From contig OY740773.1 of the NCBI GenBank assembly GCA_963513935.1, positions 104,207,291 to 104,271,290 on the forward strand: a stretch of DNA of 64,000 nt, written 5' to 3'. A program made the position numbers and the translations under genes. Shown here in pieces: positions 1-13,500 of the stretch; within the stretch, counting starts at the first letter, position 1, and the number at the start of each line of letters is the position of its first letter. This DNA is from Aphrophora alni (lineage: Eukaryota > Arthropoda > Insecta > Hemiptera > Aphrophoridae). Below the pieces are notes generated by a model. That model was given only the letters and a program-made list of their open reading frames with translations, ran no database searches and had not been told where the DNA came from.

Positions 1-1447
1 CTAGCATTATAGCAACATATAGAACATCATATGTACAACCTAGTATTGATATTGATCAAGTAGGCTTACGTTAAAAAATATTTTAGTAATTAAAAGAAGC
101 GGTTTTGTTTAACTTTGGCGCAACACAGTTCAAGTACAAAACCTTTCAAGGGTTTTTTCTTTTTTTTAAAACTGCGAAATCGCGTAAAGTGGGACCGGGT
201 ATTATGGGGACTGCCTGTACCAACAAATCTACAGGAATACATAGGGGAGAACTTGGTTAAAAATGAAGAAAATAAAATAATATTTTTTTAAACTTAGAGA
301 CATTCATATGGAGAAGGGGAAAAAAATTCAACAATAGGCCCTTTGTTTATCAGCGACAGCTGTTTCACCACTCACTAGTGGCACTTTCAACCTTGACACT
401 ATATAGATTAAAATATGATTTACACTGTTCTGTTTTCAGTTTTACTATTTTGGAAAAGTGGATAAAAAAACTTGTTACAGCAGAATTAGTATTAATTATT
501 TTTATTAAGGTACAAAACTTCTTTTTTATTAACTTAAGAAAAACTTACAACAAATAAACATTTGATTTTCTTTTAACAATTTCAAAGAGATATGAAACAT
601 TCAACAGATACGTTATATACTGTATATATAAGGATAAAAATATTTTCATCTTTAACATAGATTACAATATTACAATGAATTAATATAAGATTTAGCACAA
701 ACACCACATATTATTGTACCTCTGTACATCTCACATATTTTAAAATATTTTTATATACTTCCTTTCATATATGTTTCTGTTCCACTACTCTGTTCCTCTC
801 GGTTACCTACTACAAACAATTTCATTCGTTCCTCAAAAATTTGATTTCCAACCATTAATGAATTAACGCTTACCACTATCATTATTATTGCACCAAACAA
901 CCCCTCAGATCTCTTTTTTTTTGTACGATTATAGCTGAAATAGAGCTAATACTTAAAATTTTATAAAATTAAATTTAAAAAATGTATTTTCTTTCGAATT
1001 TTAATTTAGTTTATAGTTACACAATAAAAGAACAATGTGTATAGAACTACTTTGATATAGCCAAATTTCATAAACTATTTAAAACTAACGTTAAAATATT
1101 GAATTGTTCATTGCCGGCCGTTGACCGACATGCATTCAGAACGGGAAAACTAAGATGTCAGCTGACAGCCGACATGAGAGTTGTAAGGGTTAACTGTAAG
1201 TTGTAAGTAGTGTTAGAATTATGATCAATAATCAATAAATGAATAAAGAAATCCATCTGTTGTAATCCAACATTTAATTGTTGTAAGAACATATGATGAC
1301 ATAACTCTGATTTATTAGTTTCAACTGTTAACCTATATATGATCACCCTTGTATAATTTCAAACAGTTAGTTGAATCTCATGTTTAGGAATTAGTTTTTA
1401 ACTAAAATATATTTTATATTTAATATTCACCTGATCTGTATTTACAG
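1..1447. other. intron sequence upstream of first visible exon
   Basis: AT-rich sequence with no recognisable exon or domain in six frames. The upstream strumpellin exon was looked for and not found, so the whole stretch is read as intron. Confidence 0.5.
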
Positions 1448-1598
1448 AAATTGGTTCCAGCTACTCAACGAATTTTAAATGAAGATCTATTCAGTAAAGA
1501 AAATATCTTGGATCAAATAAATAAAATAGTTAATTTGATTCGTGAATGCAATGTCACAGTTCGTTGGTTAATGCTACAAACAGCATCACACTATTCAG
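1448..1598 (+). CDS. WASHC5: strumpellin exon 1 of window
   Basis: Begins after tttacag and ends before gtaaat, phase 0 in, phase 1 out. It encodes [10 protein letters not shown]...[16 protein letters not shown], the conserved segment ending in the RWLML motif of the family. The preceding exon is outside the window. Confidence 0.93.
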
Positions 1599-4500
1599 GT
1601 AAATTATTTATTTGTTTACCATAGATAGTTAATAGAATAAAACTTGAACACAAATTCTCATAAATAGTACGTTTATTTATTCAAACATGTTTCAACGATA
1701 AAGTCGACATCTTCAGTGGTGGACGAGTTGCAATAACTAAACTATAACCAAACCTAGTACTGTTCCACACCTCGTATTTATACAGAATTAAAAGCCCAAA
1801 CCTACTTCAATGGAAATGCCTTGCGTTATTCTAAGTAGCCTAAAGTTAAAATATAACTAATACAATATTATTAAATTTGATTTTGTATGGATGAGAGACA
1901 CAGCCTTGCCTAGGAAAATGGGCCTTGGTGTTTCCTAATAGTACACAAGTAAGAACACACACGCACACACACACACACAAAACCACTAAAGTTCTTAAAT
2001 ATTTTGTAAACACGGTTCACTTTCTCAATCATTAGAGTATAAAAAGAAAACTGAATTGTTTTAATCTGGGATGGATCTGTGCTGAGTGTTGGACCATAGA
2101 TTTTTTTTTAAAGCCTGTTAGGACTTTTCCTGTTGGGAAAAAGGATGGAGGATGATTCATCTAAGATTAAGATTAGAGGGTCCTCTAGATTTTGTAACCC
2201 ATTGATGAGACAGTTCCCATCTTCTTAGTTCTGAGATGTTACATTCTGAAGGAAGTGATTTTATGATTTTTGTCTTGAAACATTCATCAAAAGTGACAAC
2301 GTTGTGGATTACTGCATGTTGTGTAGTTGGTTTCCCCATATACATGATTTTTACATCATGTCTGTGGCCATTCATCCTGGTTCTTAAAACTCTCCAACCG
2401 GTTGCAGCGAGCAGATGAACTTGCGCTAAGAGACTGAAATTTTTTTTTTTCAATTCAACATTTACCCTATTAAAAATTATTGTATCACAATAATTTGTAT
2501 ACAGTTTTGCAGCTAATGTTCCATAGATTCATATACATACAACAAAAAGGTCATAAAAGTTAACAATTATATTTAATAAACTGGTAAAATTTGTATATTA
2601 CGCACGATCAAGTTTTGCGGGAAACTGAAATTCAAATTATGGCATCCATTCGTCTAATTTTCACAAGACGATATAACTGTCTAACAACTTTAGAGTAATA
2701 CTATTTTATAGTATTTTTCTTCTTCTTTCTATCTATGTTTTCCAAATTATTCCAACTGTTATAGTTTTGGATCTATAAAATTAAAACCAAATCAAGAAAT
2801 TTTTTATGCTTTATTCATCTAAAATATCACTTTTTTTTTTTTTTCAATTTAACGTTTAGCCTAGTAAAACACATTAAAAAAGGAATGAAAAAAGCATTTA
2901 GATTCTGAACACATTGGGCAATTTGAAGATAGATTTATTCTTTTAGGATAATTTGATGCACTCGAGTTTTATGGCTTTCCTACTGGAACACACCTTTTTT
3001 GTGTTTATAAAATAACTATGTCTCAGTATCATATTACAAGTTAACATTGTCAATAGTCAATCGTTGTACGGTTTAAAAAACAACAGCCTTTTCAACTATT
3101 CAGCCATTATCAAGCTTCTCCGTTGTTATAAAACACTTTCACAAACATTTAAACAAAATTATAAAAAAAAAAAAAAAAAAACTTAATAAAAATCATGTCC
3201 GGTGGGCCCACTGTCTCGCACTCAATTCAATTCTCCAATAATAAACTGAATAGCCAAATGGCCATCATTTTTTAAACCATACGACTATTTTAAACTGACT
3301 ATTGACGATGGTAAGTTGTAATATCATACTAATGTATGACTATAGTCGTAATGTCAATAAATAAAATAAATTAACTATGTCTATAAATGAAAGATGCTAG
3401 GTAAATATAAATAAATATTGAGCTTGCCTTGTGAGATAATATTAGATAGAATAAAACTCGAACACAAGATCTCACAAAAATTACGTTTACTTAATCAAAC
3501 ATGTTTCAACGACAAAGTCGCCATCCTCAGTGATCAAGAGGTGCTAGATATTCTATTTGCTAGATAAATGTTTTTTCTTTTAATTAATAAAAAACAAAGA
3601 TATTGTAAGAAATAAAGTGTGCGTGAGTTTTAAGTTCCTTTATCCTTACTTTTTTTTATAGGTTTAAGTTAGAAAATTGAAACTTTGCATATTGTCTCTA
3701 AACACCTTGGTTTTGATTCATTCACTGACTGTTCAACTCCAATGGGGAAAGGCCCACAGGAAATCAGAAGAAAATCTTAAAGAGAGCATAGATCGATAAT
3801 TATATCAAATTAAAGACCTTTGTTAGTAGAGCACAGTGCAGCAAAAGGTTCATCTTATCAAAAATGAGGGGTTTTTAAAGTTTACGAAAAATAAGTGCTA
3901 GAATCGCTTTTTACCGGCACATCTACTTTAATAAACTGTAACATGACAATCAACATGTATTTAGTTCTTAAATTTATTAGAGTCTCAATAAAATGCCTAA
4001 TATTGCAACTAAAAGTTCTAATTTGCATTTTTTCCCATTTCTTTAAACTGGAAATCAGTTAAAAATATCATAACTTGAAATGTTATTAAAAAGAAAATAA
4101 TGGGACCACATATTTTGTAAAAAATAAATTATAACAAATTAATAACTCATCTTTTTAAAATTCCAATTGCACGATCTTTTTTAGCGTTAAAAGGCGGTGT
4201 TAAATGACATATCACATGACCGCGATATGTTCTTATTAAAACTCTACACACCCTTTTCTAGCACATACTCTTTTGTAAATTTTAAAACCCTGTCATTTTC
4301 AATAGGATGAATCTGTTGAGATCCGGTTTACGGCACTGTGCTCCATTGGAGTTAGACAGTCAGTGAGAGCATCAAAATCTATCAAAAACTCTGCATATCT
4401 CTATTGGATCTAGTTTCAATTTTCTAACTTAATCCATATAAAAAAAAGGTAAGGCGGAAGGGACTTAAAACTCACTCTGTACATACTATTATGCCCATTT

Positions 4501-7500
4501 GTTTTGGTCTTACATATAATGGGCATCAGTGTGACAATCTCTGGGTGTTCTAGCTAGCTTTCTTCATTTCTAGAAACACCTTTCTTCGTATAATCTTGTG
4601 TTTAGATCCCTCTCAGGTGTTTCTTAACCAACTCTTATTCCTTCTGATCTTTTTGCTATTAGATTATTTTAAATATATTTACCAAAATTATACACATTTT
4701 TTTTTAAGTTGATTTTATTTGTGCGCTTCATAAGACTTAAATTAAATTCAGGTTATGTTTCAGTGGCTGAAATCACTAAACGCAGCAAACAAGTGAGGGA
4801 TCAAGTGCTGTTAGATGTAAAATACAATCCATTGCTAATATTTCAGCTGTTACTCAACACAGCTGATCTTGAACTCAAGGTTAAAGAATTGTTTAAGAAA
4901 GTAAGTTTCAAGTTATAATGTTCATGAAACAGTATGTATGAGTGGGTTAGATTAATAATACTGTTATTTTCAGAAATATTTGGCCGTAATGAGTAACTAC
5001 TAATTGATCATGAATATGAGAAGAATTGAAAAATGTTAAAGTGTATGTAAATTGTGTATATTTCTCTAAAACATATAATTTTGAAAGATGATTTTGGTAG
5101 TTTATTTTTCTTAAAACATTAGGAATGGGGATTTTTTTTGAATCAATCGAAAACATAATATCTGTCCATCTGAAAGTATAGGGATTATCTACATCCACAT
5201 GAAGGCAAAACAATAAAAGCATGCATCAAATGCCTATCATCACTGGGCCCCGACTGAGCAGGCTTCGATCGTCACACCGGCTGGAATATGGAGGGGGGAT
5301 TTCAGGTGACTCGACAATATGGTGTTTGACCTTGAGGCTCATGCTGTTTGTCTTACAAAAAATCAGTCTCGTTATTTTCTAGCCATACCTCTTATATACC
5401 TGGGAACAAAAACCAAAACATGGGAAGACAGAAAAGAGGATGGATACTGTGAACGGGAAGGCGCAGGACACTATACAGCCAGATATATATTTATGGAGGC
5501 TTCTCTCCATAAACCATAACTTAAGTTATGGTTTATGGAGAGAAGCCTCGCCTAATTCTCATAGGGAATTTTTTAACTGCCAAGTACAACAGTCCACTGA
5601 TTAGTCCACACAGCGATGATCCAAATATTGATGTTGTGGATGGAGATGGCAAATACTTTTGCCGATGGTATCTAGGTTAATTTTGTCGAGTTCCAGTTTC
5701 TTTTTGTTAACTGAAAACTCCGAGTTTTGTTTCACTCGCAAGTTCAGATTAGAAGCGTTCAGGAATCTTGAATTTCCTCCATTCGTTCTGGATGAGTGAA
5801 CAGGTCTCCGATTATTGTATAGAATGGTGTCATTGTTAGGATTTATCAAGAATATACCTTGGAAGGTGATTGTAGTTGTTTCCTTTTCCTAACCTAACCT
5901 AACCTAATAATAGATCAAAGTCTTTATGGATGGAAATTGAATAAATTAAATTTTGAAATTTTCTTTCCTAAAATTGGTATCTTGCAGCTAAATTTTTCTT
6001 TGGACAATCCATGTGCTGTGCTTAATTCGAACAGTTCTTGTTTTAGTGAATTTAAATAAAATTGAAACCAATAGCTTTCTTCAAATGACCTAGTTGTACC
6101 AGTATCAATCATTATTTTTAGGTTAGTTTTAGGATCATAAACATAATGGCAAATCGTTTGTGTCATTATCTATGTTCATTATGGAAAATTTCTTTTTATT
6201 GTTGTGAGCCCTAAAAAATGATTTTGTATGTGATAATTTTCTTGTGTGAAACTGCATGCATTGTCTTCCTCAATAGGGTCATTGACTACATTGTATTCGT
6301 CTTGTGTTTCTCCATAATCTCCCACGAAGTTACAATCGATTCTATTTTGTTCTGATAGTGAAATATTCGGCAATTCCTCCATCATCCGACACATCGAATC
6401 GCTTTCATCCTTTTCATCGATTGGCTTTCCTGTTATTTGGTATAATTTATTTTGTCTGATTGGGTTTTCGGTTTGATGCGTTGATATGGTCATTGGTGTG
6501 GGCTGATAAATTTGATTCGTCTTAGGTGTTGTGTTGTTTCCAATTTTTTTTTGTTGAGGAATGTAGTTTTGTCTATTAAATTGGTTAAATTGATTAGTAT
6601 TGTTTTGTGGAAACTGTCTGTAGTGATTCTGAAATGTTAGGTTATTAGTTATAGGTTTATGAATTGGTAAGTTTTGGGCTCTAGATGGTACGTTTTGCCA
6701 ATTATTTTGGAAAAGTTTGTTATTTTAAAATTGAAAGTCATTGTGTGTTAGGATTTTTGTTCGCATCTAAGATCCTAGCGGTTCCTGAAGTCCCCTTAAC
6801 AGAACTCTTAATGCTATCTTTTGGTTGTAGGTACATAAAATATCTTTAGCAGCGGGTTCTTTGTTAACAAAGAAAGCCGTTTGTAAATTTAATAATTTTT
6901 GGATTTTTTAATAGAAATTAAAGGGTGTTCGTTACTTTCCTGTCTTAATTCAGCCATTTATAAATTTAAAGTAAAACCGTCTCTCTTATCTAAATAGCTA
7001 GTTAATAGGGTGTTTTTAACATCATTCCAATCATAGCTCTTTGAACTTACTACAATATCTAAGGCTTGTCCTTTTAATTTAGCAAGTATGGATGAAAACA
7101 AATATTCATTTTGAAAATCAGCTGTGTTTTCAACTACAAAGAATTTATTTACAACTTTATTACATATTGAGATAAACCTAAAAAACATAGGCGGTTTACC
7201 ACTATATTCTGGAATCATGTCCAAGTACTCTTTTTTTAATATAGGCGTAGCCATTATTATTAATTAATAATAATTTAATAATTCAGATATCATTAAAGTT
7301 TGAACGAATTCAGTACTGCCAATTTTGAGATGTTGCTTATTTTATAACAACCAGTGGCCAATTTTTTGTTTTCACACCATTAACGTATGATGCAACATAT
7401 TTTGTGGACAATACATTTTGATCGGGATCTTAGAGGCAACACTTGATTAAAATTTTGTTTCTACAGTACAATACAAAACAATGTTTAGTGACTAAGTCAT

Positions 7501-10500
7501 TGTCCTCAGTTTTCATAGGCACACAAACCACATCCTGACACTAAACTATACTAGGATGATGACTTGATCATTGAAACCTTTTTTTTTTTATTCTACTGTA
7601 CAAATAAAGTGTTTCTTTTATTTGGTGATTAAATATCTACAAGTGTTATTCATTTTAGTGAAATTTAATTTGGAAGTTGTAATTCACGATCTCAACATGA
7701 CTACAACAGTTGTTATGGATTAATAACACACAAACATTTTTAGAATTATAAATTGTTAAATTTTTTGCAGTTACTTACAGACAGAGAAGTTAAATGGGAA
7801 AAATTGAAAAAGGACGGAGAACAAAGGATGATTGAACTGGCTGAAGTGTTCTCAGGAACAAAGCCTTTAGCAAGAATTGATAAAAATGGTGAGTCCAACT
7901 TGCAGTGTATACTTTTTTTATTTTCATTTTCTCTTTTATTAAAAAAAATGGTAAAGTATACAGGGTGTCACAAGAAAAATTAGTGCACTATACAGGATCC
8001 TATTCTATATAACCAAATAAAAAAGGGAAATGTTCAATAACTTTTTTTCGAATTCGCCTTAGTTTAGTTGCAATCTAAAATTTTGTATATTTATGAAAAC
8101 TCACTGTAACTCCAGAAATAGATAAGATATTGAGTTCAAATTCGGTATAAGCATTTTGTATGTTATGATTTACAAGTGTACCAAACACAAATACTTTATT
8201 TTTATAATTTTCAAAATGGTGGCTGTTTAAAACTTTTAACATCAAATGCCTCCAAAACTGTTAACTTAAACAACAACAATATTATAAACGGCTTCCATTT
8301 TGAATTTTGAAAATTATAAAAATAAAGTATTTGTGTTTGTTTACTTGTAAATCATAATATACAATATAGTTATATCAAATTTGAACTCCATATCTCATTT
8401 ATTCTAGGCAGTGAGGTTTTGTAAAAAACAAAATGGTGGATTGTGACTAAACTAAAGTGAATTTAAAAAAGTTGTGGGGCAGTTTTCATTTGTTAGGACA
8501 TGTAGAATCTGATCCTGTATAGTGCACTAAGATTTTTTATGACATCCTGTATATATCTTAATTTTAGTCTACAACAACCTTGTTTTTTTGTGTATTATAG
8601 AGACATCAGGTTTGCAAATGTTAACATAATAAAATAAACATGTACAACATAAAATAAAAATAATTTGTTTTCAAGTGTTATGTTAATTTATATTTTATAT
8701 GTTAACATTTGCAAGACTGGTGATGTCTCTATGAAGACGATACAGCCATAGAAAACAAGGATTATTTTAGACTGAAAATTTACATTTTTAATTTTAAAAT
8801 TATTTAAAAGTCTAGAGGCTTTATTACATAATTTCTCTCTTATGTTTTTATTTTTTGTTTCTTTGTCCACAGAAAATCTGGAGAAGTGGTTTAGCGATAT
8901 AGGAAACCAAATTTCTTCTCTTCAAATAGAGGAACCTGCTGTAGCAGGACGTAAAATAATACAGTTAATTCAGGCTCTAGAAGAAGTTCAAGGTATATGG
9001 TTTTTAATCCTGTTTTGTGAACTTTTACTATTTATAACTGTAAATTGTTAGAGTATAAAGTAGTATAAGTGTTCTGGTTTTACAGTTATTTGATAATGAT
9101 AAATTGTTCATATTATTGATATGATTTAATTGGACGTTTGCCAACATTTGTGTATACAGTATGTCTATGAAAGAGCTACAGGATTTAAAATAATCACAAT
9201 AAACACACTTTTATGAGATAGAACCGTCCACTTAATTTCTTTGTAAGCAGTCATTCGTCAAGTGCAATGACGATGCCACAACAGAAAAAAATAGTGTGTT
9301 ATTTGGTTAATTCAAACCAATTCTGTTGTTTATGTTCAAAAAAATTTCGAAATGAGTTTGGTGATAAAGTACCTTCAGATGTTTATTATCATGCAGGTTG
9401 TCTCATCATCTGTTATAAATTTATTATTAATTAATTCGAGGTTATGTTTTACATTTTGCTCAAAACGTTTGCACAGTGGCAGCTAGTTTATTGTGAAATT
9501 TTAGCTTTCATTTTATAAAAATCGTATAGTAACTTATATTTTACCAAAAGACTTGGGGGCTCACTTTAATTCATGTGTGTTAAAACAAAACTTCATACTT
9601 AGTTTTTGTAATAATTAATATTTTGCCTTGTTAGAGTTTGTGTGAAAGAGTATTTTTATAGTTTATACAACTAAAAGAGGAAACATACCAATTGGCCTAA
9701 CCTTGAAATAATTGAATGGTTATTCTAATAAATCGGCTGTTTCTTTCTTTTTTATTTGCCATTAATTATTTAATTATTAATAATATTAAATTAATTAATT
9801 TAATATTTATTAGAATAACCATTCAATTATTTCAAGGTTAGGTCTATTGGTATATTTTCTTCTTTTACCTGGCTAAACTACCAAAAAGTATTTTTGTAAC
9901 CTAACTTAACCCAATTAATTGTATGGTTTAAATGATTCAGCTGTTTCTTTCTTTTATTTTTAGTTAGCTATCAATTCGTAATTATTAATAATTCTCACTT
10001 TAGTGATTAGAGCTTAGCAATCCCGAGGGAGAACCTAACCTAGCTGGATCTACACCTTTCTTCATTTAGTCTTGGGTTAAATCCATATCTTTCATTTTCC
10101 TAACTTATCTAACTCAGGTCTGTCTTAAATAAATCTTGTTCTTTTCTGACCATGACACTTAGAGTATTCCAAGGCTAAGGGTCTTTATTTTATGCTCTTT
10201 TCTTTTTTTTATTAGGCTATGATAACCGAGAGGTTTTTGCCTTTAAACAATAAAGAAAAAAAAAGTCTTAGACCTATAATATACTTATCTATTTTGATTC
10301 TTTTCTAGAATTTCATCAATTATCAAACAACATGCAAGTTAGTCAGTTTCTAATGGACACACGTCGTGATCTTCATTCTATGGTTCGCGGTTTCAATATT
10401 AAAGAAACAGTGTTGATTAACCTACAAATCATCGCCGACTTGAGCTATGCATGGGAGCTTATTGATAGTTTTACAGAGATAATGCAAGTTGGTATCAAGA

Positions 10501-13500
10501 AAGAACCTTCGCTTGTTAGCAAACTGAGAGCAACGTTTCTCAAGGTACATTGAAATATTTTTAAAAGTTTTAGTATCTTTATTTTATGTCACTTAGAATT
10601 AGGAAGATATAAAACTGTTACAACGAGAGAAAAAGTATTGAATCTAGAAGATTAAGTAGAACTCTCAGTTGAACACTGGTAAACCTCTGTAATTATTGTG
10701 ACTTTGTAAAAAAAACTTTATTTGAAAGTATTAACAATAGGCCCCCTATAACGATAAAAGATTAAAAATTAAAAAGAAACATTCCTAAACAACCCCATGA
10801 ACACGAGTGGTAAACATTTCCATCAGTCACAGCATTTAACAATATAATCATTATCATAATTTTTTCTTTTTCGTGAAAGGTGGAAAATTTTCATAAACAA
10901 TTGGAAGCCCTGCGTTGATCGTGCTATTTATAGCTATACTCTCTAGAGTCGAGTCCCACAATGGCATTCAAACTAAAGCTATTTATAATTTTGATTCCTC
11001 TGAACCAATTTTAATAATTCCTTAAATTTTAAATCACATTCTAATTAAAAACTCTGAAATTCATAAATGTTTATGACTTGTTAGAACTAATTTTCACCAA
11101 ACATAGGGTAAAACCTCACCAGATAACATACCTATGTAAGAGAAAATTGGATATAAATCGTTTTTCGAGTTGTAAACTGAAAGTCAGACGTCACTTTTTA
11201 TAAATGTAGAGATATTTGCAACTTGATGGGAGTTTGATGATAGGGTTTAAAAGAAGTTATAGGGCAGGCGGAGTTGTACTATTCTCAACAGCTATAAATA
11301 TAAATATTGCATGTTGTTTTTATTAAACAAATACATCAAATTAAATATAGTAAAATGATATTAAACCCTTATAATAGGTATTAATTTTGTTATTGATAAA
11401 TTTTTTGTTGTTACTGAAATGTCAAAAATGTAACCAATAGGTTTACCTTTGGATACAAACCTGCTTACACTTTAACGTAGCCTAGGGGTCTATGATTTGG
11501 GAAAGTGATATTGCATTTAACCCATGGCCAATTAGAGGTCTGAATCCCTTATTTCCACGTCTGAGGGTACCCAGTTTGAAAGACCTAAATTTAATTACTA
11601 AGCAATTACCATAATCTAAATAATACTAAATATTTAACTTGCACAGGACTGTTACAAGTTAATGCAAGAGTTAAAGTTCTTCATTGGCCATTCTCAACTA
11701 TCCTCATTTAAATAATCGATTTAACTAGTCCGATTGCGGAATTGGGCCTCTGAAAAATGCCGAACCCATCACCCCAAATAATTAGCCAGCCATGATAATT
11801 AATATGACACAGGTGCCAACAAATCATAACTCACCGTGTGTGGACTACTCTTCTTGCCCTGTCTCGCATGATCTCTTTAACATAGCACAGAGACCAAGTT
11901 TCGGTCAGCTGTCGCCTGCCACAAGGCAAAAGCTGATCATGCTTAAGGTAGATCCATTTCAACTTCTGGGCCAGACTAAAGTGACATCGTCACAAATTTA
12001 TGACTGGAGAATATCAATTTTTTTCTAATTCTTAGCGAAATGTAAAAACTTGGAAACTACTGTACCGATTTAAAAAATGTTTTCATTTCCAATTAGTGTT
12101 TAAATCACACCAAATTCGTCACTGATAATTTATGTTGTCGCTGAAAATGTTTAAAAATATGTATTTTGTACTTATCAGCAGAAAGAAATAGTTATAAATA
12201 TTGAACTAATTTCAAAAAGTTCAAAAAAAATGGTAAGCACACACACCTTGTTATGGTCAAGTTATTATGCCATCTCAATCAGAAGAAATACCACTAAAAC
12301 AATTGTGTATAATACTGATAAATTCTACAAGAAAATGTGTTTAATTGTTAGTTACTTCTTTAAAACTATACACAATATGTCACATTTCTTAAATACAACC
12401 GTACAAAATAGTTTTCCATAGTCATATTGTGAAAACAAAAGACAATGTTATTTTATGTTATAATAATGCTGAAAAACAGATAGATACAGAATTTTTGGGC
12501 CCTCTCTCTGATTTAGAAATGATTAAACACTTAATATGAGCTAATTTATATGATACATTTTATTTGAATAAGATATTAATGAAATTTACACGTTTTAGTT
12601 GTCATCTGCAATGGAGATCCCCTTGTTACGTATAAACCAAGCACAGTCTTCAGATTTAGTCTCCGTGTCACAGTACTACAGCCATGAACTTGTCAGTTAT
12701 GTACGTAAAGTACTTCAAATTATTCCTGAAACTATGTTCAGTTTGATGGCAAGAATCGTCTTCTTACAAACATCTGTCATCAAAGAGTTACCAACACGAT
12801 TGGAAAAAGAGAAATTAAAAGAATACGCTCAACTGGATCATAGAATGGAGGTATAACAGATTTTTTATTTGATTGTGGTCTGAAATCAATTAAAATAAGT
12901 GATGTAAAAATATTTCATAAACTTTCTCACACACTCATCCCATAAACTAAATAAAAATGAACCAAAATGAATGTCTCGTTAAAATGTCATTTCGGGAGTT
13001 GTCAATCAAAAAGTGAAGCAATAGCCATCTTTGGATACAATGTATTATATATTTAAATAAGGGTCTAAACTTGCTGTGCTTGTGCTATAAACATGTCCTT
13101 AGCGTAAGTTGTATTTGAGTATAATAGAGCTTTTAATGACAATGGTCAAGGTCAGTTTTTGTTTTTGTCAGTCATTCCTGAACCATATTATTTTTCTTCT
13201 TGCAATTTTGCACACAGATTCAAGTCATTAATCTTCACATTTCACTAAAACTTAAACACAATTAGTAGTGTTAATTTAGAGAATTTAAGTTTATATTAAC
13301 AGCTCCATAGCCGATTTTTTTTTTTTTGGTATTTTTACCGATGATAACTCATAACCAGCATTTTTGAAAAGATAGCGATTAATCAAACGAGGGTCCTTAG
13401 AAGCTACATTTGAGTAAAATTTGATTGCAAGTAATATTGTGTTTTTTTCTCTTAAAACATTTTCACCCACATTTTGAGTTAAAAGGGTCAAGCATGTGCT

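Noticed and set aside
5319..5519. 66-codon + frame ending at the palindrome
   Set aside because: No recognisable protein; it ends inside one palindrome arm and looks accidental.
10332..10553. Reading exon 5 as a separate small gene starting at MQVSQF
   Set aside because: It is an internal strumpellin exon; the acceptor at 10308 and phase fit the upstream exon.
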